A stretch of DNA of 17,389 nucleotides from DATGSF01 sp035302865 (GTDB lineage: Bacteria > Bacteroidota > Bacteroidia > Chitinophagales > Chitinophagaceae), in the NCBI GenBank assembly GCA_035302865.1, contig DATGSF010000128.1, forward strand, positions 1 to 17,389. The letters are read 5' to 3'. The position numbers and the translations under genes were made by a program. A model generated the notes under the pieces. It made no database searches, was not told the origin of the DNA, and was given only the letters and a program-made list of their open reading frames with translations. Below, piece after piece: positions 1 to 6,726 of the stretch (positions within the stretch are counted from its first letter, which is position 1; every line of letters begins with the position of its first letter).

Positions 1-1787
1 CTTTCGCTCTATCATTAGCGGCATTATGGGAAGGAGAATATAAGAAATTTGTAAAACCAGCTTTGAGATGGAGTTTAATGGGAGGAGCTTTATTTGGTGC
101 AGGTATTATGATGGGTGGTGCTTGGGCATACGAATCTTTAAACTTTGGTGGTTATTGGGCTTGGGATCCAGTAGAAAATGCCTCTCTGGTGCCATGGCTT
201 ATATTGATTGCGGGAGTGCATACTTTAGTAATATTTAAAAGTACAGGTAGATCCTTAAAAATTACTTTAGTATTCTTCATACTCACCTTTATTTTTGTAT
301 GGTATTCTACCTTTTTAACTCGTACAGGAGTTTTGGGAGACACTTCGGTACACTCCTTTACTGGAAAAGGTGACTCCATGTATTATCACTTATTGATAAT
401 ATTAGGTTTGTATATATTTGGTAGTCTCTTTTTATTAATTAAAAGATGGAGTAAAATGCCTCATGTTGCAGGTGAAGAACATATAAGTACAAGAGAATTT
501 TGGATGTTGATTGGATCCATTATTCTCCTTTTAGCTTCAATGCAAATTATATTTTATACCTCATTGCCAGTTTGGGCACCATTATATAATTGGATTTCTG
601 GCTCAGAAATTGCACCTCCAACCGATCCAATATCTTTCTATAATAATATTCAAGTATGGTTCGCTATAGTAGTTGCATTATTGTCAGGAGCTATTTTATT
701 CTTAAAGTATAAAAAAACTAATATTAAGAGGTTTTTTATTAATGTCGGAATTATTTCTTTACTTAGTATAGGTTTAACCATAATGTTGGTTGTTGGGCAA
801 GAAATTCACCCGCCTCAATTAATTGTATTTACTTTTTCTATTTTCTTTACTTTAGTTTGTAATGTATTTTATTTGGTTGCAACACAAAAAGGGAAAATAT
901 TAAAAGCAGGTGCTGCAGTTACTCATATTGGTTTTGGTTTAATGCTTTTAGGAATACTTTTGTCAGGATATAATAAACATGTTATTTCTTTAGATAGAAC
1001 GGGTAGGGTAATGGACTTTGGGCATGAGACCTTTGAAGAAAATGTAAAAGAAAGTAGAGAGAATGTTCTGATTTTTAGAAATACTACTATTCCTATTGGT
1101 CCATATCAAGTTACCTATTTAGGCGACTCTGTTGTAAGTAATGATCCTCCGCTTACTTATTTTAAATTGCGTTATGATAAAAGAGATCCAGAGACGAATG
1201 AATTATTAGAAAGCTTCAAAATGTATCCTAACTCTTTTGTTAACCCCAAAGGTGAAAGAGGCTTAAGTTCTAATCCGGATAATAGAAGTTATTGGACGCA
1301 TGACGTGTTTACTTATATTACCTCTATCTCTGATCCAGAAGGTACTGATACTAGTGAATACAGACCAGTCAAGGTAAAAGCTGGTGATTCAATCTTTGTT
1401 GCAAATGGGTATTTGGTATTTGAACGTTTAAATACCGAAATCACAAACGAAGCTTATGTTAATGAAGAGGGAGACATTCCAGTTGAAGCAATAATGAAAG
1501 CTTACGATCTTGATGAAGAGCTAGGTGTTGCAAAACCAATGTTTATTTTAAATGGCAATAACGTTTCTCATATTGCTGATACGCTAAGAGAATTGGGTTT
1601 AAGTGTTCGAATTAATTCTATAATTCCTGAAGAAGAAAAAATAGAGTTAGGAATTAAACAAAGAGCACAACAGGATGATTATATAGTTTTAAAAGTCGTA
1701 CTTTTTCCTTATATTCGTTTTTTATGGTTAGGTTTAATAATCATGTGTGGTGGATTTATCCTATCATGGTTTCACCGTCGCCGTTAA
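1..1787 (+). CDS. ccmF: CcmF/CcsA-type cytochrome c biogenesis heme lyase, 5' end missing
   Basis: This is a membrane subunit of the system that attaches heme to apocytochromes c on the periplasmic side. The reading frame is open from base 3, so the gene enters from the left edge. The TTG at 63 lies inside the protein and is not the start. About 594 residues are visible. They include the tryptophan-rich WWD heme-handling motif (GGYWAWDPVEN at roughly visible residues 49-59), a histidine shortly after it (IAGVHT), and the segment LTRTGVLGDTSVHSF, which matches the second conserved CcmF histidine region. Several membrane spans follow, then another conserved histidine (THIGFG, near visible residue 308). 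A soluble periplasmic domain of about 230 residues comes next, and a last membrane helix ends before RRR. Known CcmF proteins carry the same order of motifs. The next gene starts 16 bp downstream on the same strand, so co-transcription is likely. The N-terminal helices and promoter lie outside the window. Confidence 0.93.
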   Translation, partial: FALSLAALWEGEYKKFVKPALRWSLMGGALFGAGIMMGGAWAYESLNFGGYWAWDPVENASLVPWLILIAGVHTLVIFKSTGRSLKITLVFFILTFIFVWYSTFLTRTGVLGDTSVHSFTGKGDSMYYHLLIILGLYIFGSLFLLIKRWSKMPHVAGEEHISTREFWMLIGSIILLLASMQIIFYTSLPVWAPLYNWISGSEIAPPTDPISFYNNIQVWFAIVVALLSGAILFLKYKKTNIKRFFINVGIISLLSIGLTIMLVVGQEIHPPQLIVFTFSIFFTLVCNVFYLVATQKGKILKAGAAVTHIGFGLMLLGILLSGYNKHVISLDRTGRVMDFGHETFEENVKESRENVLIFRNTTIPIGPYQVTYLGDSVVSNDPPLTYFKLRYDKRDPETNELLESFKMYPNSFVNPKGERGLSSNPDNRSYWTHDVFTYITSISDPEGTDTSEYRPVKVKAGDSIFVANGYLVFERLNTEITNEAYVNEEGDIPVEAIMKAYDLDEELGVAKPMFILNGNNVSHIADTLRELGLSVRINSIIPEEEKIELGIKQRAQQDDYIVLKVVLFPYIRFLWLGLIIMCGGFILSWFHRRR

Positions 1788-1803
1788 ATTAAATTATTGA
1801 GAA

Positions 1804-2808
1804 ATGGATATAAAAAAAATAGATCTTCATACACATATAATGCCAGAGAAATCTCCAAATTGGTTTAAAAAATACGGATATGGAGATTTTATTCACCTTG
1901 AACATCATCAACCTTGTTGTGCGAGAATGATAAAAGGTGATAAGGTTTTTAGAGAAATAAAAGAAAATGCTTGGTCTGCTGATGCACGTATCATTGATAT
2001 GGATGAAACAAATGTCAGTATGCAGGTACTTTCTACTATTCCTGTACTATTTAATTACTGGGCCAAACCTGAACATACTCTTGAAACATCTCGTTTCTTT
2101 AATGATCATATTGCTAGTGTAGTAGACTTATACCCCAAACGATTCATAGGATTGGGTACAGTCCCTATGCAGGATGTTGATTTAGCAATTAAGGAAATGG
2201 AAAGGGTGAAAACGGAACTAGGTATGCCAGGTTTGCAAATAGGTTCAAATGTTAATAATTTGAATTTAAATGATTCCAGCCTAGATGCCTTTTGGGAAGC
2301 GGCTAATGATTTAAATGTTAGTATATTTATTCATCCCTGGGAAATGATGGGAATGGATTTAATGCGAAAATATTGGTTGCCTTGGTTGGTAGGTATGCCT
2401 GCTGAAACTTCTAGAGCAATCAGCTCCTTAATTTTTGGAGGTGTTATGGAACGTTATCCTAATTTACGTTTTGCTTTTGCACATGGTGGAGGAAGTTTCC
2501 CAGCTACAATAGGAAGAATTGAACATGGTTATGTTTGTAGACCTGATTTGACTGCAATTGATAATGATCATAATCCTAGAAAATACCTTGGAAAATTCTG
2601 GATTGATTCTTTAGTCCATGATTCGAAAGCTTTAGAATTCATCATTGATGTTATAGGAGAAGATAAAATATGTTTGGGGAGTGATTATCCTTTCCCTTTA
2701 GGAGAATGGGAGCCAGGCAAATTGATTGAAGAAAGTATTCAAAATGAAGAGCTGAAACAGAAGTTATTAGTAAAAAATGTTTTAAAATTTCTTGATTTGA
2801 ATTTGTGA
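1804..2808 (+). CDS. acmsd: 2-amino-3-carboxymuconate-6-semialdehyde decarboxylase (ACMSD-type amidohydrolase)
   Basis: ACMSD is a cytosolic zinc enzyme that decarboxylates 2-amino-3-carboxymuconate-6-semialdehyde. It diverts tryptophan breakdown (kynurenine pathway) away from quinolinate and NAD. The 334-residue protein is full length for the family. Visible metal ligands are H9 and H11 (DLHTH), H177 (IHPWE) and D294 (GSDYPFPLGEWEP), with the catalytic histidine at H227 (FAHGGG). Substrate-side residues in KGDKVFR (K44, R50) are also present. The stretches YWLPWLVGMPAET and GRIEHGYVCRPDL closely follow the ACMSD sequences I remember, including the human enzyme, so this is more specific than a general amidohydrolase call. 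The start is ATG at 1804, which gives the family's usual N-terminus. It lies 16 bp after ccmF and is probably read through from it. No other kynurenine-pathway enzyme sits beside it; a RidA-family deaminase is about 6 kb downstream. No clear terminator follows. Confidence 0.9.
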   Translation: MDIKKIDLHTHIMPEKSPNWFKKYGYGDFIHLEHHQPCCARMIKGDKVFREIKENAWSADARIIDMDETNVSMQVLSTIPVLFNYWAKPEHTLETSRFFNDHIASVVDLYPKRFIGLGTVPMQDVDLAIKEMERVKTELGMPGLQIGSNVNNLNLNDSSLDAFWEAANDLNVSIFIHPWEMMGMDLMRKYWLPWLVGMPAETSRAISSLIFGGVMERYPNLRFAFAHGGGSFPATIGRIEHGYVCRPDLTAIDNDHNPRKYLGKFWIDSLVHDSKALEFIIDVIGEDKICLGSDYPFPLGEWEPGKLIEESIQNEELKQKLLVKNVLKFLDLNL

Positions 2809-3052
2809 AATAACTTTTTCTAATAAAAAAGAAAAATTATTTTAGGAAATATAAGTAAAAAACTTTTTTAATCAGAATATTGGTTTACCTTTACCCCGTT
2901 AAATAATCTATAGTTTTTTATTTATTGAAATGTAAATAAGATAAAAAATATAAATTATTTATTCTTACGCTTGATGCTTAAAAACTAAGCTGTTCTTTTT
3001 ATAAATAATAACTTAAATTAAAACACAGGCTATAGAAAAAAGTTCTTAATTG

Positions 3053-3086
3053 CATAGAATAATAAGTTCATTCATTTTATTCTATG
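3053..3086. repeat. Perfect 10-bp inverted repeat, 14-bp spacer
   Basis: CATAGAATAA at 3053-3062 is matched by its exact reverse complement TTATTCTATG at 3077-3086, with 14 bases between. No T-run follows on either side, so it does not look like an intrinsic terminator. It could be a leader hairpin of the cold-shock transcript, a protein binding site, or chance in AT-rich DNA. Confidence 0.5.
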
Positions 3087-3156
3087 ATTAGTTACCCGAA
3101 ATTATGATTTTATTCATATACGTGTGCGAAGTTTAGCCAAAATGATTTAATTGTAC

Positions 3157-3173
3157 CGTTCGATAATTGAACG
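3157..3173. repeat. Small hairpin in the csp upstream region
   Basis: CGTTCGA (3157-3163) can pair with TTGAACG (3167-3173) through 7 bp including one G-T wobble, leaving a TAA loop. It is one of the few GC-containing structures in this region. Function is unknown and the length is close to chance. Confidence 0.3.
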
Positions 3174-3366
3174 TAAAATATTTACAGTCTTAAAGAATTT
3201 CCCTAACTATATACCTTATTTGAAGTTTATCTATATTGAAGTGTACTTATCTATAGGATATTATATGCTTATTTGAATATTTATTAATTATAGAGTTTAG
3301 CAGAAAGAAGAAGTACTTTCTTAAAATAAAACTTCACAAAGTTAAAAACAATTAAAATTTAAAAAA

Positions 3367-3561
3367 ATGCAAGAAGGTACAGTAAAATTCTTCAATGAGA
3401 CAAAAGGTTTTGGATTTATAACACCAGAAGACGGATCAAAAGATGTTTTTGTTCATGTAACTGGTTTAATTCATGAAATTAGAGAAAACGATAAAGTTTC
3501 TTACGAGCTAGAAGAAGGAAAAAGAGGTTTAAACGCCGTTAATGTTAGAGTAATCGATTAA
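3367..3561 (+). CDS. Cold-shock domain protein (CspA family)
   Basis: This 64-residue single-domain protein is a small five-stranded beta-barrel that binds single-stranded RNA and DNA. It acts as an RNA chaperone in the cytoplasm, often during cold or stationary phase. The RNA-binding motifs are both visible: RNP1-like KGFGFI at residues 13-18 and RNP2-like VFVHV at residues 27-31. The opening GTVKFFNETKGFGFI is the standard one for the family, and the length is normal for bacterial Csp proteins. The second motif ends in V-T where many homologues have F-S. The start is the ATG at 3367 in an A-rich context with no Shine-Dalgarno sequence. The gene stands alone: a 558-bp non-coding region precedes it and a strong terminator follows 20 bp after the stop. 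A long leader could allow temperature-dependent control. Which of several possible csp paralogues this is cannot be told. Confidence 0.93.
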   Translation: MQEGTVKFFNETKGFGFITPEDGSKDVFVHVTGLIHEIRENDKVSYELEEGKRGLNAVNVRVID

Positions 3562-3581
3562 AAATAATAAGTATTACGAAT

Positions 3582-3611
3582 AAAAAAGCTCCTTAAATGA
3601 GGAGCTTTTTT
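3582..3611. terminator. Bidirectional intrinsic terminator between csp and etfA
   Basis: AAAAAAGCTCCT (3582-3593) and AGGAGCTTTTTT (3600-3611) form a perfect 12-bp stem with a 6-base loop. The core is GCTCCT/AGGAGC, flanked by six A's on one side and six T's on the other. It lies between the convergent csp (+) and etfA (-) genes and has a T-run in both directions, so it can serve both. Confidence 0.9.
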
Positions 3612-3630
3612 ATTGTTTCCATTACAGAAA

Positions 3631-4599
3631 TTATGCTTGATTTGCTTTAAATCTTTTAATAGCTTCAGTTAATTTAGGAACTATTTCAAAAGCATCGCCT
3701 ACTATTCCATAATCTGCAGCTTTAAAGAAAGGAGCTTCAGAATCTTGATTAATAACAACTATTGTTTTGGAAGAGTTAACTCCCGCTAAATGTTGAATTG
3801 CTCCACTAATACCTACAGCAATATAAAGATTAGGACGAATGGTTCCTCCAGTTTGACCTACGTGCTCATGATGTGGTCTCCAACCTGCATCTCCAACAGG
3901 ACGACTACAAGCCAATGCAGCATCCAGTTCATCAGCTAATTCTTCTAAAATGCCCCAATTCTCTGGCCCTTTCATTCCTCTTCCACCACTTACAACTCTT
4001 TCAGCATCAGCTAAAGGAATTTCTCCTTTTTCAACAGTGTTTTTTTCTAAAGATTCGATTGTTACATCTCCTTGAATATTTATTTTTTCTATTGTAGCAT
4101 TTCCTTCTGATTTCTCAAATTGGAAAGAGTTCGGAACAATAGAAATTACTTTTTTGTCAGTGTTGATTTTTACATGTGCAAATGCCTTGCCTGAGAAAAC
4201 AGTCTTCTTAACAACGAATCCATCGTTGGTGTCAGGATAATCAACAGCTCCAGAAACTAAGCCAGCTTTTAATTTAGCCGCAATCATTCCTGCTAAAGAT
4301 GTCCCTTGAGTATCAAAACTAAAAATAAAAGTATTTGCATTTTCCTTCTCAGCAATTTGTATTATTTCATTTGCATACAATTTTGTGTCAAATACATCTC
4401 CAGCTCCTTCTAATTGAACTACTTTTGTAGCACCATACTGTCCTAAACTATTTAAAGTGTCATCAGAATGATTTCCAAAAGTTACAGCAACAACATTGCT
4501 ATCGCTATTTTCTGCTATTTTTGAAGCATAATGAACAGCTTCAAATGCTTTTTTCTTGAATGCACCATCTTGGTGGTCTATATATACTAAAATTGACAT
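3631..4599 (-). CDS. etfA: Electron transfer flavoprotein subunit alpha
   Basis: EtfA holds the FAD of the heterodimeric electron-transfer flavoprotein. ETF takes electrons from acyl-CoA dehydrogenases and related flavoenzymes and passes them to ETF:quinone oxidoreductase. The 322 residues match the usual length. The N-terminal ETF domain (about 1-180) is followed by the C-terminal FAD domain. Visible there are VSGGRGM (203-209), SRPVGDAGW (232-240, with the conserved arginine), GQTG (248-251), GISGAIQHLAG (263-273) and the closing DYGIVGDAFEIVP. These are hallmark FAD-contacting segments. The gene lies 29 bp downstream of etfB on the same strand, the common order, so the two form one operon. 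A strong terminator lies just beyond its stop. The lack of bifurcation-specific neighbours and the plain alpha/beta arrangement suggest an ordinary catabolic ETF, but the partner dehydrogenases are not in the window. Confidence 0.95.
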   Translation of the reverse strand: MSILVYIDHQDGAFKKKAFEAVHYASKIAENSDSNVVAVTFGNHSDDTLNSLGQYGATKVVQLEGAGDVFDTKLYANEIIQIAEKENANTFIFSFDTQGTSLAGMIAAKLKAGLVSGAVDYPDTNDGFVVKKTVFSGKAFAHVKINTDKKVISIVPNSFQFEKSEGNATIEKINIQGDVTIESLEKNTVEKGEIPLADAERVVSGGRGMKGPENWGILEELADELDAALACSRPVGDAGWRPHHEHVGQTGGTIRPNLYIAVGISGAIQHLAGVNSSKTIVVINQDSEAPFFKAADYGIVGDAFEIVPKLTEAIKRFKANQA

Positions 4600-4628
4600 G
4601 TTTGATTGTTTGATTTTACTGATTATTA

Positions 4629-5372
4629 TTAAATAACTTTTGCTTCCGTATGTAAAGCAGCTACTAAATCATCAATTTGATCTTCTGTAAATAACTTTAC
4701 TCCAGTTTTAGGAGCAGGTTTTTCGTACTTAACTATTTCCGTTAAGTTATAAATAGCACTAGGCTCTACAACTTCCAAAGGTTTTGTTCTAGCAGCCATA
4801 ATACCACGCATATTTGGGATACGCGCTTCAGCCATACCTTTTTGACAACTTAGAACTAGAGGTAAGCTTGTGCTAATTTTTTCTTCTCCACCTTCGATTT
4901 CTCTTTTGCATGTAACTTTTTCCCCTTCTAACTCTAAAGAAGTAGCATAACCAATAAAATTATAATCTAAAAGTCCTGCAATAGCAGTACCAACGGAAGA
5001 GTTGTTATAATCTATAGATTCTTTTCCAGTAAGGATTAGACTATAATCTTTATCTTTTGCAAAATCAGCAATTAATTCCGCTATTTCATAAGTGTCTTTT
5101 GCTGCTGCATTAATTCTAAAAGCTTTATCACCACCTAAAGCTAATGCTTTACGAATGATGGCATCTGAATTAGCTTCGCCCACTGTTAATAAATGAATTT
5201 CTTGAGCATTTCCAGCTTCTTTTAATTCTATCGCTCTTACCAATGAATACCATTCATCGTAAGGATTAATAATATAAGTTACCCCTTGTTGGTTAAACTC
5301 TGTATCATTATTCGTAAAATCGATTTTTGCCGTAGTATCTGGCGCTTGTGTAATACAAACTAGTATTTTCAT
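4629..5372 (-). CDS. etfB: Electron transfer flavoprotein subunit beta
   Basis: EtfB is the smaller ETF subunit; it binds AMP structurally and forms the docking surface for partner dehydrogenases. The protein is about 247 residues, normal for the family. The N-terminus MKILVCITQAPDT and the segment INPYDEWYSLVRAIELKEAG are typical. LTGKESIDYNNSSVGTAIAG lies in the nucleotide-binding region. The stretch from KREIEGGEEKIS through LPLVLSC to ARIPNMRGIMAARTKPL matches the classic ETF-beta signature pattern. Two adjacent ATG codons (5375 and 5372) could both serve; a TTG just before them at 5378 is unlikely. I give the ATG at 5372 because it yields the usual MKILV start. It is the first gene of the etfB-etfA pair. 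A TATCTTTG promoter element lies about 45 bp upstream, with a small inverted repeat just behind it. Confidence 0.95.
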   Translation of the reverse strand: MKILVCITQAPDTTAKIDFTNNDTEFNQQGVTYIINPYDEWYSLVRAIELKEAGNAQEIHLLTVGEANSDAIIRKALALGGDKAFRINAAAKDTYEIAELIADFAKDKDYSLILTGKESIDYNNSSVGTAIAGLLDYNFIGYATSLELEGEKVTCKREIEGGEEKISTSLPLVLSCQKGMAEARIPNMRGIMAARTKPLEVVEPSAIYNLTEIVKYEKPAPKTGVKLFTEDQIDDLVAALHTEAKVI

Positions 5373-5414
5373 CATCAATATTTAAAGAATAAAAAAAATG
5401 TTATTTTTGTAGTA

Positions 5415-5422
5415 CAAAGATA
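5415..5422 (-). promoter_or_regulatory. Putative -7 promoter element for etfBA
   Basis: On the minus strand this reads TATCTTTG, an exact match to the Bacteroidota -7 consensus TAnnTTTG. It would give a leader of about 35 bases ahead of etfB. No clear -33 TTG is present at the expected spacing, so support rests on the -7 match and position. Confidence 0.5.
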
Positions 5423-5424
5423 AG

Positions 5425-5445
5425 AAATTATTGCGTACGTAATTT
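5425..5445. repeat. Small inverted repeat upstream of the etfBA promoter element
   Basis: AAATTA (5425-5430) and TAATTT (5440-5445) are perfect inverted arms around the spacer TTGCGTACG, which itself contains the palindrome CGTACG. The repeat lies immediately upstream of the -7 element of etfBA, where an operator could sit. It is short enough to be chance. Confidence 0.3.
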
Positions 5446-5564
5446 AAATGTAGCATTTTTTCCTATAAAATTAATATATAGTTCAATAGTCTTTGTGTGA
5501 ATAACAAAAAGTCGATAATTTTAAAACAAAACCATTTGCGTAATTAGCTACATATTCTAAAAGC

Positions 5565-5598
5565 AAAAAAGCAATTAGTAAAAACTAACTGCTTTTTT
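5565..5598 (-). terminator. Intrinsic terminator of the DUF6089-type barrel gene
   Basis: AAAAAAGCA pairs with TGCTTTTTT (9 bp). After one mismatch TTAGT pairs with ACTAA (5 bp), leaving a 4-base A loop. It lies about 25 bp beyond the stop of the minus-strand barrel gene and ends in a T-run on that strand. The A/T symmetry means it could also work in the other direction, although no plus-strand gene ends here. Confidence 0.8.
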
Positions 5599-5622
5599 AA
5601 ATGTTCGAAATTGATAACTTAT

Positions 5623-6516
5623 CTATCTTCTTCCAAATACTCTTGGACAATTAGTTTGTCTATTATTTCTTAATCTATTAAATGCATCAAAGTATATTGT
5701 TGCAGTAATTCCCACTGTCCAATACCAATCGTTCATTTTATGATCACCTCTATGAAATTCGTAATTAGGGTAATTTCCATCCCAATCCTTTAATTGATTT
5801 CCTTTATAAGCCATTTCTACGGATTTTGCGCCGCGGTAAGCCATTAAGGTATCAAGATTTACATAAGAACGGCTTACGTCATCAATATAATCAGTAGCTG
5901 CATAGCGTATTGTAGCCTCTGCTGACAATACGAAAGTTTGACCTATTAAAAATTTAATACCTCCACCAAAAGGTATCATAGCATGAATAGTACTATAATG
6001 TTTACGATCAGGATAACCTGGTAAACCTTGACCTTCAGTGCCTAATCTTCTTAAGTATTGCTTTTCACCATCCAAATCTTTAGAATAAGGATTGGAATAA
6101 AATGCACCAATACCAGCAAAAACATATGGGCTAACTTTAAATTTATGAATATCTACAGGAAGGAAGTTTACCTCCAAGGCACCAAATAAATCAACAACAT
6201 CATTAGTGAAGTCTAAATTTCTTAATTGGTTTGCTCGATTATTTGAAAGAGAATCAGCAGCAGTTAAACGTGCATAGTTCATTTCAAATCGAAGACCTAC
6301 TCGAGGATTAAAAAAGTTTTTATACACAATACCTACAGATGGTCGGTAGGTCTTTGCCGATTGACGCCCCCAGGGAACGACTTCAGTTTGCAAATCTCCA
6401 TAATAATTTGCAGCGCCAAATTTTAAGCCCGCTTCTTGATGCTTCCCTTCTTGCGCCCATAAAGAGAAGGGGATTGCTAGTAAACAAAAAAGTAATATTC
6501 TTTTCAAGGTCTTCAA
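5623..6516 (-). CDS. DUF6089-type outer-membrane beta-barrel protein
   Basis: This is a probable outer-membrane barrel of unknown function. Residues 1-21 form a signal peptide (basic KTLKR, hydrophobic LLFCLLAIPF, cleavage likely after SLWA, mature start QEGKHQ). The remainder shows repeated alternating strands with aromatic belts: EAGLKFGAANYYGDLQ, PSVGIVYKNFFNPRVGLRFE, VDLFGALEVNFLP, VSPYVFAGIGAFYSNP, IPFGGGIKFLIG, LSAEATIRYAATDY and the final WTVGITATIYFDAF. The opening GAANYYGDL and the layout resemble DUF6089 proteins of Bacteroidota, as I remember that family. After the last strand is a short arginine-rich tail with a single cysteine (TNCPRVFGRR), so the protein does not end in the usual terminal aromatic residue. 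It is monocistronic, flanked by a terminator downstream and a TACATTTG promoter element close upstream, and diverges from the E1 operon across 210 bp. A channel, a structural role or a secretion-linked role are all possible. Confidence 0.8.
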   Translation of the reverse strand: MKTLKRILLFCLLAIPFSLWAQEGKHQEAGLKFGAANYYGDLQTEVVPWGRQSAKTYRPSVGIVYKNFFNPRVGLRFEMNYARLTAADSLSNNRANQLRNLDFTNDVVDLFGALEVNFLPVDIHKFKVSPYVFAGIGAFYSNPYSKDLDGEKQYLRRLGTEGQGLPGYPDRKHYSTIHAMIPFGGGIKFLIGQTFVLSAEATIRYAATDYIDDVSRSYVNLDTLMAYRGAKSVEMAYKGNQLKDWDGNYPNYEFHRGDHKMNDWYWTVGITATIYFDAFNRLRNNRQTNCPRVFGRR

Positions 6517-6531
6517 ATTTTATATTCGTGT

Positions 6532-6539
6532 CAAATGTA
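6532..6539 (-). promoter_or_regulatory. Putative -7 element for the DUF6089-type barrel gene
   Basis: On the minus strand this reads TACATTTG, an exact TAnnTTTG match. It lies only 15 bp from the start codon, which would leave a very short leader of about 10 bases. No good -33 element is visible, so confidence is modest. Confidence 0.35.
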
Positions 6540-6697
6540 TTTTTCTCATTAAAAAGTAATCATAATTACTCTTAATCTCTCAAAAATATATTATTAGATT
6601 ATGAAAAGCAAATGAATTAAAAAAAATCTTTTCACATTGTTGATATTATTATATGTTGTAAATTCATGAAATAGTTTATTTACATCAAAATCTGCAT

Positions 6698-6705
6698 TAA
6701 CTTTG
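6698..6705 (+). promoter_or_regulatory. Putative -7 element for the E1-RidA operon
   Basis: TAACTTTG matches TAnnTTTG exactly and lies 21 bp before the ATG of the dehydrogenase gene, giving a leader of about 15 bases. No good -33 TTG is seen; only T-rich sequence (TTTATT near 6675-6680) sits in that area. Confidence 0.55.
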
Positions 6706-6726
6706 GACGTAAAGTTTTATTAAAAG

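Larger units (their letters stand above)
2809..3366. other. 558-bp non-coding AT-rich stretch ahead of the cold-shock gene
   Basis: No open frame of useful length exists here on either strand; the short ATG frames stop within about 10 codons. The stretch holds a perfect 10-bp inverted repeat (3053-3086) and a smaller hairpin (3157-3173). No exact TAnnTTTG promoter element was found. The 8-mer CTTATTTG, a two-mismatch relative of that element, occurs twice between about 3210 and 3280. Cold-shock genes often carry long structured 5' leaders, so part of this region may be transcribed as the csp leader. A small RNA is also possible. Neither is proven by the sequence. Confidence 0.5.

Noticed and set aside
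63..65. TTG as the start of the CcmF gene
   Set aside because: The same frame is open upstream to base 3 and encodes CcmF-like sequence (LWEGEYKKFVKPA), so the gene is cut by the edge.
2813..2850. T-rich/A-rich stretch after the ACMSD stop as a terminator
   Set aside because: Only a 6-bp A/T-dominated pairing (TTTTTC/GAAAAA) is possible, with no GC core.
2881..2896. TTG plus TACCTTTA as the csp promoter
   Set aside because: The two elements almost touch instead of being 17-23 bp apart, the last base is wrong, and the site is about 470 bp from the gene.
3873..4097. 74-codon open frame on the plus strand inside etfA
   Set aside because: It is antisense to etfA, with a low-complexity Leu/His/Gln/Phe composition typical of shadow frames.
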